From NCBI GenBank assembly GCA_946482045.1, contig CAMLPZ010000080.1:1-14746 (forward strand): 14,746 bases of DNA, read 5' to 3'. The position numbers and the translations under genes are program-made. Positions within the stretch are counted from its first letter, which is position 1, and each line of letters starts with the position of its first letter. Under the pieces are notes generated by a model. The model saw only the letters and a list, made by a program, of their open reading frames with translations. It was not told the origin of the DNA and did no database searches. Shown piece after piece: positions 1 through 5,550 of this stretch. This DNA is from an uncultured Asticcacaulis sp. (GTDB lineage: Bacteria; Pseudomonadota; Alphaproteobacteria; Caulobacterales; Caulobacteraceae).

Positions 1-435
1 ATCGAACCAGGCCTCGAGGTTTTCATCCAGCAGGCGGATATCGAGGTGGACGCCGCGCGCCGACGCGACGCCGCGCACCTTGGCCACAGCTTCTTCGAAG
101 GCGGCCAGGACGCTATTGGGCTGCGGCTTGAGGTCTCCGCCACCTTCAAGACGGACGATTTCGATGAAGCTGTTGAACAGGGCCAGCAGTTTCTTGCCGC
201 TGTCCTGGATAATGCCGGCATATTCGACGTAGTTCGGCGAGCCCAGCGGGCCGTAGAGCTGCTGGTGCAGGATTTCCGAGAAGCCGATGATCGAGTTCAG
301 CGGCGTGCGCAGTTCGTGGCTGACCATGCGCAGGAAGGCGCGGCGCGCGGCATTGTCGTCGCCATTGGCGGCGGTAGCGGGCTGCCAGGGAGCGACGGTG
401 TCGCGCGCCTGGGACGTCTGCGGAGCAGTGGCCAT
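1..435 (-). CDS. Sensor histidine kinase, N-terminal part (runs off left edge)
   Basis: The 145 visible residues are the start of a two-component sensor kinase; the rest lies beyond base 1. A HisKA dimerisation/phosphoacceptor helix begins at about residue 30 with the H-box MVSHELRTPLNSIIGF, and His40 is the expected phosphorylation site. The second helix (FNSFIEIVRLEGG) and the beginning of the linker to the ATPase domain follow, with the sequence ending in LDIRLLDENLEAWFD. Only a low-complexity stretch of about 28 residues (MATAPQTSQARDTVAPW...) precedes the HisKA domain, so no PAS, GAF or membrane segment is present. The protein would be soluble and must get its input through partners. No clear Shine-Dalgarno precedes the ATG. 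The 60-residue gene upstream on the same strand could be cotranscribed (62-base gap). The kinase call is firm, but the substrate is unknown. Confidence 0.88.
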   Translation of the reverse strand, partial: MATAPQTSQARDTVAPWQPATAANGDDNAARRAFLRMVSHELRTPLNSIIGFSEILHQQLYGPLGSPNYVEYAGIIQDSGKKLLALFNSFIEIVRLEGGGDLKPQPNSVLAAFEEAVAKVRGVASARGVHLDIRLLDENLEAWFD

Positions 436-497
436 GTGGCTGAACTCTGAAACAGGAGGCGCAGGGCCTCGTAAGTCTCCAATGTAACAGACGCGGC

Positions 498-680
498 TTA
501 AGCTTCAGTTACCTGCCCGCCTTCGGCCTGCTCGATGGCTTCGGCAAGTGTTAGAAGGCGCGCCCAAAGCCCAATGACGTCGCCTGCCGGCAGGCCGTGG
601 GCCTGGCGGAAATCGATGACCTTTTCAAGCGTCGCGGCCTGAAGTCTGACCTTGAAGGCCGTTTCTGCCCTATTCCTCAT
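498..680 (-). CDS. Hypothetical small protein (60 aa)
   Basis: The open frame extends further upstream, but the ATG at 680 is chosen because it follows a strong ribosome site (AGGAGG, six bases before the start). The 60-residue product begins MRNRAETAFKVRL and ends in an acidic tail (EQAEGGQVTEA). It looks like one or two amphipathic helices (LEKVIDFRQAHGLPAGDVIGLWARLLTLAEAIEQA) with no membrane segment, cysteines or recognised motif. It is on the same strand as the histidine kinase and 62 bases upstream of it, so it may share that transcript. The strong ribosome site and coherent composition support a real gene. I do not recognise the family. Confidence 0.65.
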   Translation of the reverse strand: MRNRAETAFKVRLQAATLEKVIDFRQAHGLPAGDVIGLWARLLTLAEAIEQAEGGQVTEA

Positions 681-856
681 CGTCGCCTCCTGTAGTGCGA
701 AGCGAAGACTAGGCGCGCACGGGATGAACGGCATGAGGCCGGTCTGAGGTCCTGGTGAAAACACCTGAACAAGCGCTTACAATGCGTTGCAGGGATTTGC
801 TCACGACATGGTTTTTGATTGTAACGGAAGTTGAAAGCGAAACGATCAGAAAACCT
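681..856. other. Intergenic stretch, no gene seen
   Basis: No convincing coding frame lies between the start of the 60-residue gene and the sRNA promoter. The stretch holds the 5' leader of the minus-strand gene and a short inverted repeat (GGTG-AAAA-CACC) near 752-763. The open frames crossing it lack ribosome sites and run into the sRNA terminator or the neighbouring gene. Confidence 0.5.
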
Positions 857-885
857 TTGAAATTTGCTGCGTCGCACCATATAGT
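857..885 (+). promoter_or_regulatory. Housekeeping-type promoter of the sRNA
   Basis: A -35 box TTGAAA (857-862) and a -10 box TATAGT (880-885) are separated by exactly 17 bases. This is a close match to the vegetative sigma-factor consensus. It points to a transcription start near 891-893, just upstream of the structured region that ends at the terminator at 976. No coding sequence lies immediately downstream, which supports a non-coding transcript. Confidence 0.7.
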
Positions 886-891
886 GGAGGT

Positions 892-976
892 GTTCGGCGC
901 TTTTGCGCTGATTGCCCTTCCTGGGCGTTTCCTCCCTGTAAACTTTTAGCCGCGCTGTTTAGCGCGGCTTTTTTTT
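892..976 (+). ncRNA. Probable small regulatory RNA, mmgR/ar8 (suhB-type) like
   Basis: A predicted transcript of about 85 nt runs from the promoter at 857-885 to a strong intrinsic terminator. It can fold into a chain of hairpins: GCGC-UUUU-GCGC (897-908), GCCC-UUCCU-GGGC (914-926), GUUU-loop-AAAC (927-943) and the terminator stem (948-969). The third loop exposes a pyrimidine-rich element, UUUCCUCCCU (928-937), an anti-Shine-Dalgarno-like sequence. From memory, this decamer in an internal loop followed by a terminator is the hallmark of the alphaproteobacterial ar8 family (mmgR of Sinorhizobium, Rfam suhB). It would be a trans-acting sRNA that pairs with ribosome sites of target mRNAs. The exact 5' end is inferred, and family membership rests on recalled motif similarity. 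Confidence 0.72.
948..976 (+). terminator. Intrinsic terminator of the sRNA
   Basis: A perfect 9-bp stem (AGCCGCGCT / AGCGCGGCT, 948-956 and 961-969) has a four-base GTTT loop and is followed by a run of T to 976. This is a textbook Rho-independent terminator on the plus strand. No protein gene precedes it on that strand, so it most likely ends the sRNA. It would be a poor terminator on the minus strand because no U-run follows the stem there. Confidence 0.9.
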
Positions 977-1052
977 GCCTCGGAAAAGGGGCCGGAGGAA
1001 AGGCAAGCCAGATCGTCTGGATTATACGTGTCTTAACCGCGACTGAAGAATC

Positions 1053-1526
1053 TTAAATCACGTAGGCGACGTCGTCCGACAGGTTCAAGTCGGCGCGGGT
1101 TCCGACGACCGACCAAGGATTGGCTTCTTCCTTCGGCGCGGCTTCGTCCTGGGAAGATATCCAGCGGACGGCGGTGTGAAAATTGGAAAAGTGGCAGATA
1201 GCCCGGCTGGGTACTGTCGGCGAAACCGTCGGGGTGCATACCTTGTCGAGTGGATTACAGCTGACGACCGCCAGCTTTGAACGGGGCGTGCCGGGGGGGA
1301 CCATGGCATGCCAGCGGCGGCCCATCTCTTCGATATAGTCTTCGGAAATCTGGCCGTCGAAACGGCGAAAATCCATGATCCGGTTATAGGTCCACGGCTT
1401 GTCGACGCGGTTATAGGCTTCGAACAGGCGATCCACAAATTCCGCACTGGGCATTAGACCGATCACGCGTACCGTCAGCACGCGCCGCTCGTGATCAACG
1501 AAGACTTTGAAGCGGTAGGGTTCCAT
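1053..1526 (-). CDS. Conserved-looking hypothetical protein (157 aa)
   Basis: The 157-residue soluble protein begins MEPYRFKVFVDHERRVLTVRVIGLM. An N-terminal beta-beta-helix pattern (FKVFVDHERRVLTVRVIG, then AEFVDRLFEAYNRV) and a later strand-helix (KLAVVSCNP... FHTAVRWISSQ) resemble the layout of small STAS/SpoIIAA-like proteins common in alphaproteobacteria. That is a fold-level guess, not a family assignment. No signal peptide, membrane segment or catalytic motif is visible. The C-terminal 35 residues are polar and probably flexible. The gene is monocistronic, transcribed toward the sRNA, and separated by about 265 bases from the divergent 78-residue gene. Function is unknown. Confidence 0.75.
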   Translation of the reverse strand: MEPYRFKVFVDHERRVLTVRVIGLMPSAEFVDRLFEAYNRVDKPWTYNRIMDFRRFDGQISEDYIEEMGRRWHAMVPPGTPRSKLAVVSCNPLDKVCTPTVSPTVPSRAICHFSNFHTAVRWISSQDEAAPKEEANPWSVVGTRADLNLSDDVAYVI

Positions 1527-1791
1527 GTGTCCGGGCTGAAAACCTTAGAGTGGACCGAAATTAAGACAGCGTTATCTCACATCGCCGTTAAAGCCCTCCT
1601 AAGGCAGAAGGTAAACGTGAGGCGTTCGCACTTTTATCCCCGTCTTTTTCGCACCGACGTGTTAACCGCATCGTCCTTTTATGATCGAGCTGAGAATAAT
1701 GCCGTCCGAGTCCTGAGGGACGCCTTAACGGCAGCCGGGAGCGAAACGCCGGTGGCTGTCTGATCTTTCCACAAAATCATCGGAGGGTGTC

Positions 1792-2028
1792 ATGGCGCAC
1801 ACCGGTATCGACCAGCGGGCAGCGGATATTGTGCGCCGGCTGAGGGAGGGGCAACTGGCCCTTGAAGACGCGCGGGCGCAGCTTCGGCGGGAGCTGGTCC
1901 CGGTCGCCACGCCTGTCGCAGAGGCGCTTTCGGACAATGCCTTGGCGGCCGTTTGCGCGCACAACATTACCGAAGGCGAGGCGGTGGAGGACATTGTCAC
2001 TGCCGCGGCACTGTGTGAAGTGGAATAA
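1792..2028 (+). CDS. Hypothetical small acidic protein (78 aa)
   Basis: A clear ribosome site (CGGAGGG) sits four bases before the ATG, and the 78-residue frame is clean. The product is helical and ends in an acidic tail (ALCEVE). The sequence contains RAADIVRRLREGQLALEDARAQLRREL and then NITEGEAVEDIVTAAALCEVE. It has two cysteines but no recognisable motif, signal or membrane segment. It stands alone, divergent from the 157-residue gene and convergent with the DUF2905 gene whose stop is only 9 bases away. It could be a small regulatory or stress protein, but nothing in the sequence shows this. The other open frame in this region on the opposite strand has no ribosome site and is taken as a shadow. 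Confidence 0.68.
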   Translation: MAHTGIDQRAADIVRRLREGQLALEDARAQLRRELVPVATPVAEALSDNALAAVCAHNITEGEAVEDIVTAAALCEVE

Positions 2029-2037
2029 AACCTCTGA

Positions 2038-2238
2038 TTATCTGCGCATTAGCCAGAATAAAAGGCTGAGTGCTATGCTTATGAGCAGACAGGTGACCAG
2101 CGGAAAATAAAAGGTAATATTGCCGCTGCGGAGCACAATATCGCCGGGAAGGCGGCCAAATCCGAGCTTCGACAGCCACGGCCAAAGCAAACCGATAGCG
2201 ACGACGACCAAGCCGACGATAATAAGCGTGCGCGACAT
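2038..2238 (-). CDS. DUF2905-family small membrane protein (66 aa)
   Basis: The protein starts MSRTLIIVGLVVVAIGLLWPWL, a first transmembrane helix. A conserved-looking link, GFGRLPGDIVLRSGNITFYFP, follows, then a second transmembrane helix (LVTCLLISIALSLLFWL) and the positive end MRR. The GRLPGDI...G...FYFP pattern between two helices is characteristic of the DUF2905 family of about 65-75 residues. The frame is open further upstream to 2304, but the start at 2238 gives the usual family length and begins directly at the first helix. No good Shine-Dalgarno precedes it. A possible 53-residue gene ends 10 bases upstream and might couple translation. The family's function is unknown. Confidence 0.85.
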   Translation of the reverse strand: MSRTLIIVGLVVVAIGLLWPWLSKLGFGRLPGDIVLRSGNITFYFPLVTCLLISIALSLLFWLMRR

Positions 2239-2248
2239 TAGCGGTTGG

Positions 2249-2410
2249 CTAATATCCGCGTTTAGGCATGACCGGCGCACCTTGCGGCGAACGGACCGTA
2301 CCATCGTGCAGGGGCTTTGGACCTCCTGCGACAGCGGGTCCGCTATAAGCCAGGCGCGCGGGCTTTATGGCCGCATAGCTGTCGTGCGGTTCGAGAATGG
2401 ACACGCTCAT
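2249..2410 (-). CDS. Possible small protein upstream of DUF2905 gene (53 aa)
   Basis: This reading frame encodes MSVSILEPHDSYAAIKPARL and continues to a C-terminus PQGAPVMPKRGY, ending 10 bases before the DUF2905 start on the same strand. A purine stretch GAGAGA lies about nine bases upstream of the ATG and could serve as ribosome site. The product is rich in proline, alanine and glycine with no membrane segment or cysteine, and looks disordered. Placement directly ahead of, and nearly touching, the DUF2905 gene suggests a two-gene transcript. With only 53 codons and a codon third-position bias weaker than in neighbouring genes, chance cannot be excluded. Confidence 0.4.
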   Translation of the reverse strand: MSVSILEPHDSYAAIKPARLAYSGPAVAGGPKPLHDGTVRSPQGAPVMPKRGY

Positions 2411-2602
2411 CACCGATTATCTCTCGTTCGGTTAATATTAATGGGCATGGTGGGGTTTCACGAATGAAATTCGCGGGCATTGGGTTTTACGATGCCACGC
2501 TTTGTGGTTAACGCAAGTCACAGCACCGTGTGGCGCGTTAAAAACCGATACGTTTTGCTCTAGGCTTTGACATTTGAGGTCCCAGGCCTTACCTCCGCCG
2601 CC

Positions 2603-4207
2603 ATGTCAAAGACCCCCGCCACAGAAGCGCCGCGCCGCAGAACCTTCGCCATCATCTCGCACCCGGACGCCGGTAAGACGACGCTGACCGAGCACCTGCT
2701 GCTGGCGGGCGGATCGATCCGCGCCGCCGGCCAGGTGCGGGCGCGCGGCGAAAACCGCCGGACACGCTCGGACTGGATGAAGATAGAACGCGAACGCGGC
2801 ATCTCGGTGTCGTCGTCTGTCATGACGTTCGAGTACGGCGATCTGCTGTTCAACCTGCTCGATACACCCGGCCACGAAGACTTTTCGGAAGACACCTATC
2901 GCACCCTGACCGCCGCCGACGCTGCCGTCATGGTGCTCGACGCCGCCAAGGGCATCGAGCCGCAGACCCTGAAGCTGTTCGAAGTCTGCCGCCTGCGCGA
3001 CATCCCGATCCTGACCTTCATCAACAAGTTCGACCGCGAGGCCGAGGACCCCATGGCCTTGCTGGACGAGGTGGCGGCCAAGCTGCAACTCGATCCTTCG
3101 CCGCTCTACTGGCCAGCCGGTTCGGGCAACCGTTTCCGCGGTATGGTCGAGCTAAAGAGCGGTCTCTTCTATCCCTTCACCAAGCGCGAGTCTGGGGCCG
3201 AATACGACCAGGGCCACGAAGATCCGGCCCCGCTCGGCGAAGCAGTGGCCAGGGGGTGGCTCAGCCAGGACGAGTTCGATGAGCTCAGCGAGACCGCCGA
3301 ACTGATCGAAGGCGGCTTCAAGGCGTTCGACAAGGAGGCCTTCCTGGAAGGCCACATGACGCCGGTCATCTTCGGCTCGGCGCTGCGCCATTATGGTGTG
3401 AACCAACTGTTGAGCGCGCTCGGAGCCTATGCGCCTCCGCCCAAGAAGGTCAAGGCAGAGAAGGCCGGCGTCGACATGCAGGTCGATCCGGCGGACAAGG
3501 AAGTCACCGGCTTCATCTTCAAGGTCCAGGCCAACATGGACCCGAACCACCGCGACCGCATCGCCATGCTCAAGCTGACGTCGGGCAAGTTCGAGCGCGG
3601 CATGAAGCTTAAGGTCCAGAACACCGGCAAGCAGTTGTCGGTTAACGCGCCGATCATGTTCTTCGCCTCGGACCGTGAACTGGCCGAAGAAGCCTTTGGC
3701 GGCGACGTCATCGGCATTCCAAACCACGGCGTCCTGCGGGTTGGGGACTCATTGTCGGAAAGCGGCACGGTGCGTTTCCAGGGGCTGCCCAACTTCGCGC
3801 CGGAAATCCTGCAGCGCGTGCGCGTCAAGGACCCGCTCAAGGCCAAGCATCTGAAAAAGGCGCTGGAATCGCTGGCGGAAGAAGGCGTGACCCAGCTGTT
3901 CCGGCCGGCGATCGGGGCGGACTTTATCGTCGGCGCCGTCGGCCAGCTCCAATTCGAAGTCATGGCCGACCGTCTGGCCAACGAATACGGCCTGGAATGC
4001 ATTTTCGAACCGTCGCCATTCTCAGAAGCACGCTGGCTGGCTGGCGATCCGGCCAAGATCGAGGATTTCGCCGGCAAGTATCGCTCGGCCATGGGTACGG
4101 ACCTCGACGAAGCACCGGTTTTCCTCGGCAAGTCGGCATGGGAAATCAACTACGTCTCGGAGCGGTTTCCGGATGTCAGTTTCCAAAGGACGAAAGAGCG
4201 GGGCTGA
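2603..4207 (+). CDS. prfC: Peptide chain release factor 3 (RF3)
   Basis: RF3 is the translational GTPase that removes RF1/RF2 from the ribosome after termination. The 534-residue product matches the family length (about 530). The GTPase domain carries the P-loop SHPDAGKT (residues 19-26), the RF3-typical segment RSDWMKIERERGISVSSSV, DTPGHEDFSEDTYRTL (87-102) and NKFDREAEDP (from 141), with GSALRHYGV as the G5 region. Domain II (KVTGFIFKVQANMDPNHRDRIA-like region) and the C-terminal domain (FVGAVGQLQFEV-type) follow. The ATG at 2603 is preferred because it gives the standard N-terminus. A TTG at 2567 would add 12 residues, and neither start has a clear Shine-Dalgarno. The gene is monocistronic and chromosomal in character. 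Confidence 0.97.
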   Translation: MSKTPATEAPRRRTFAIISHPDAGKTTLTEHLLLAGGSIRAAGQVRARGENRRTRSDWMKIERERGISVSSSVMTFEYGDLLFNLLDTPGHEDFSEDTYRTLTAADAAVMVLDAAKGIEPQTLKLFEVCRLRDIPILTFINKFDREAEDPMALLDEVAAKLQLDPSPLYWPAGSGNRFRGMVELKSGLFYPFTKRESGAEYDQGHEDPAPLGEAVARGWLSQDEFDELSETAELIEGGFKAFDKEAFLEGHMTPVIFGSALRHYGVNQLLSALGAYAPPPKKVKAEKAGVDMQVDPADKEVTGFIFKVQANMDPNHRDRIAMLKLTSGKFERGMKLKVQNTGKQLSVNAPIMFFASDRELAEEAFGGDVIGIPNHGVLRVGDSLSESGTVRFQGLPNFAPEILQRVRVKDPLKAKHLKKALESLAEEGVTQLFRPAIGADFIVGAVGQLQFEVMADRLANEYGLECIFEPSPFSEARWLAGDPAKIEDFAGKYRSAMGTDLDEAPVFLGKSAWEINYVSERFPDVSFQRTKERG

Positions 4208-4236
4208 TCGTAAATGGCAAGTCGTAGGAAAAGGGC

Positions 4237-4419
4237 TTAAGCGCCTTTGGCTTGAAGACTCTCGAGCGCCTTTTTCGCGGCCAGTTGAGCGTCGGCGAAC
4301 TTCCCCGCGACACCGCTGGTAACGGCCACGCCACCGGCCTTGGGCCAGATCTTCCACTCGGTCGTCTTCGGGCCGCGCGGGTAAAACTTGATTTCGTATT
4401 CGGGGGAGTCGTTTTGCAT
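4237..4419 (-). CDS. Hypothetical small protein (60 aa)
   Basis: A 60-residue frame is preceded by a good ribosome site (AGGAGA, seven bases before the ATG). The product starts MQNDSPEYEIKFYPRGPKTT, shows a beta-rich first half (YEIKFYPRG, TEWKIWPKAGGVAVTSG) and ends in a helix (FADAQLAAKKALESLQAKGA). It has no membrane segment or cysteine. It is convergent with prfC, with a 29-base gap and no obvious terminator between them. The family is not recognised. The ribosome site and sensible composition make it a likely real gene. Confidence 0.65.
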   Translation of the reverse strand: MQNDSPEYEIKFYPRGPKTTEWKIWPKAGGVAVTSGVAGKFADAQLAAKKALESLQAKGA

Positions 4420-4535
4420 GACGCGTCTCCTATCAGCATTTGTATAAATCCCAAACCGGACATTCTGGCCCGGTGGTACGATACCAACACTTTATTGGAT
4501 ACCTATCGCGTTATGGCGAAGGATTATTGCTGGCC

Positions 4536-4600
4536 CACCTCTCCCCGCTTGCGGGGAGAGGACGAGAGGCGAGCGTTAGCGAAGCCGATCGGGTGAGGGG
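4536..4600 (-). repeat. REP-like palindromic unit A
   Basis: It contains a perfect 11-bp inverted repeat, CCTCTCCCCGC-TT-GCGGGGAGAGG (4538-4561), followed by an imperfect hairpin region and the element GGGTGAGGGG (4591-4600). Read on the minus strand it has the layout CCCCTCACCCG ... CTCTCCCCG ... CGGGGAGAGG. This is the same layout as unit B at 4650-4700, so the two are copies in opposite orientation. Sequences of this form are dispersed in intergenic spaces of many alphaproteobacteria (recalled, not searched). Confidence 0.75.
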
Positions 4601-4649
4601 CTATCTGCCGCATAGCAAACGCGTCTAGCATTTGTGGAAGTAGTGTTTG

Positions 4650-4700
4650 CCCCTCATCCGGTCCTTCGGACCACCTTCTCCCCGTTTTACGGGGAGAAGG
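4650..4700 (+). repeat. REP-like palindromic unit B, overlapping the MAPEG gene end
   Basis: It starts with CCCCTCATCCGG, followed by a small hairpin GGTCC-TTC-GGACC (4660-4672). A perfect 12-bp inverted repeat with a three-base loop follows, CCTTCTCCCCGT / ACGGGGAGAAGG (4674-4685 and 4689-4700). It is related to unit A in inverse orientation, so the pair forms a BIME-like arrangement with about 50 bases between. Its right arm forms the final codons and stop of the MAPEG gene on the minus strand. As RNA it could also act as a 3' stabilising hairpin for that operon. Confidence 0.75.
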
Positions 4701-5118
4701 AAAATCCCAATCCCGCCCGTACAATCATCACGCCCAGCGCCACCCACGACAGCACAAAGATCGTAAAGCGCAGCATGACGACATTTAAGGTCGAATGGAC
4801 GATTGAGTGGACGTAACGCAGTCCGACATATGCCCAGGCGCTCCATAGGTGCACCAGATCCGCCTTGCCCAGCACGGCGATGACGATCGCCACGGCATAG
4901 AATACCGTCGGCGCCTCGGCGAGATGGTTGTAATTGTCCGCCACATTGCGCGCCCAGGCCGGCAGGCTTTCGCGGCCGCCGGGCTTGGACAGCCTGTTGG
5001 CGCTCATCTTCATCGCTATCATGGCCGGGATGCGCGTGGCGTAAAGCGCGATGCTCATGATCAGGTGCAAGAAGGCCAGCGCGATGACGCTGGCCAGTAT
5101 TCCCGTTACCGGCGTCAA
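4687..5118 (-). CDS. MAPEG-family integral membrane protein (143 aa)
   Basis: MAPEG proteins (membrane-associated, eicosanoid and glutathione metabolism) are four-helix inner-membrane proteins; bacterial members often have glutathione-related activity. Helices are visible at about residues 5-27, 70-86, 89-105 and 113-135. Family hallmarks are the polar-to-helix segment DNYNHLAEAPTVFYAVAI and the third-helix motif AWAYVGLRYVHSIVHSTLN with its conserved Arg. The start is a TTG at 5118, only three bases after the stop of the upstream gene and preceded by AAGG inside that gene's end, which implies translational coupling. The last residues (FSFSP) and the stop lie within a REP-like palindrome, so the C-terminus may have been replaced by that repeat. 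Expression is probably controlled by the TetR repressor through 5457-5531. Confidence 0.85.
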   Translation of the reverse strand: MTPVTGILASVIALAFLHLIMSIALYATRIPAMIAMKMSANRLSKPGGRESLPAWARNVADNYNHLAEAPTVFYAVAIVIAVLGKADLVHLWSAWAYVGLRYVHSIVHSTLNVVMLRFTIFVLSWVALGVMIVRAGLGFSFSP

Positions 5119-5121
5119 GCT

Positions 5122-5436
5122 TTACGCCTTTGCCTTGGTGTTACAGACGGCCAGTTCGGCTTCGCTCAACACCCGGCCGCGCCAGCTGAAAGCGCTGACC
5201 GCGCCCGTCACCGCCACCACGCGCTTGCAACTGCGCAGCGCTGGCATGTCGTCGACAAAGCCCGAACGGCAGGTGGCGCCGTCACAGTTCCAGCGCGCGC
5301 CATCGATAATGTATTCGTTTTGCGCGGCGGGTTGCTGTAACGTCAACTCGGCCGACTCCGTTCGGGCAGTGGCTGTCAGCGGTGTGAACGCAACGGCTGC
5401 GGCAAGCGTCAGAGCGGCAAGGCGGGAAGTGGTCAT
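5122..5436 (-). CDS. Secreted four-cysteine protein (104 aa)
   Basis: The ATG at 5436 is chosen for its ribosome site (GAGGGTG) and because it starts a clear signal peptide, MTTSRLAALTLAAAVAFTPL, with probable cleavage after ATA at residue 24. The same frame is open far upstream, but that part is antisense to the TetR gene. The mature part has four cysteines (51, 56, 70, 98) in the pattern WNC-x4-C ... LRSC-KR ... ELAVCN, fitting two disulfides in the periplasm. The pattern resembles a small hypothetical family seen in Caulobacterales; I recall a similar CC_3452-type family but am not certain. It is the first gene of an operon with the MAPEG gene (three-base gap). The biochemical role is unknown. 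Confidence 0.8.
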   Translation of the reverse strand: MTTSRLAALTLAAAVAFTPLTATARTESAELTLQQPAAQNEYIIDGARWNCDGATCRSGFVDDMPALRSCKRVVAVTGAVSAFSWRGRVLSEAELAVCNTKAKA

Positions 5437-5456
5437 CGGATCACCCTCATATTGTG

Positions 5457-5478
5457 TTTTGTACTCATCGGTACAAAA
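5457..5478. promoter_or_regulatory. Operator 1, perfect inverted repeat
   Basis: TTTTGTAC-N6-GTACAAAA is a perfect 8+8 bp inverted repeat, typical in size and symmetry of a TetR-family dimer site. It covers the -10 edge and probable start point of the minus-strand promoter for the secreted protein/MAPEG operon, which suggests repression by blocking polymerase. A near-identical copy lies at 5510-5531. Confidence 0.8.
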
Positions 5479-5505
5479 TAAATGCGGGGAAGGGGTGCGT
5501 GTCAA
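5477..5505 (-). promoter_or_regulatory. Probable promoter of the secreted protein/MAPEG operon
   Basis: On the minus strand a perfect -35 box TTGACA (5505-5500) is followed after 17 bases by TTTATT (5482-5477), a weaker -10. The predicted start falls near 5470 inside operator 1, giving a leader of about 35 bases before the ATG at 5436. The -35 match and its position between the two operators support it. The -10 element is only a moderate match. Confidence 0.5.
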
Positions 5506-5509
5506 GAGA

Positions 5510-5531
5510 TTTTGTGCAATATGGTACAAAA
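5510..5531. promoter_or_regulatory. Operator 2, one-base variant inverted repeat
   Basis: TTTTGTGC-N6-GTACAAAA has the same spacer length as operator 1 and differs from it by one base in the left arm. Its centre is 53 bp from that of operator 1, about five helical turns, so two dimers could sit on the same face. It lies just upstream of the TetR start at 5551 and overlaps an alternative ATG at 5521, consistent with autorepression. Confidence 0.75.
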
Positions 5532-5550
5532 AGAAGAAAGTGATGTGACA

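Noticed and set aside
46..450. Plus-strand open frame of 134 codons at the left edge
   Set aside because: It is opposite the histidine kinase, whose H-box and HisKA helices are unmistakable on the minus strand.
755..949. Plus-strand open frame of 64 codons overlapping the sRNA
   Set aside because: No ribosome site, poor composition, and it runs through the promoter and hairpins of the sRNA to a stop in the terminator.
1588..1602. Near CtrA-type site TTAA-N7-CTAA between the divergent 157- and 78-residue genes
   Set aside because: One half deviates from TTAA and there is no supporting promoter placement; chance matches are frequent in an AT-richer gap.
2432..2445. Palindrome TTAATATTAA upstream of prfC
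   Set aside because: A short AT palindrome in an AT-rich spacer with no second copy nearby; not enough to call an operator.
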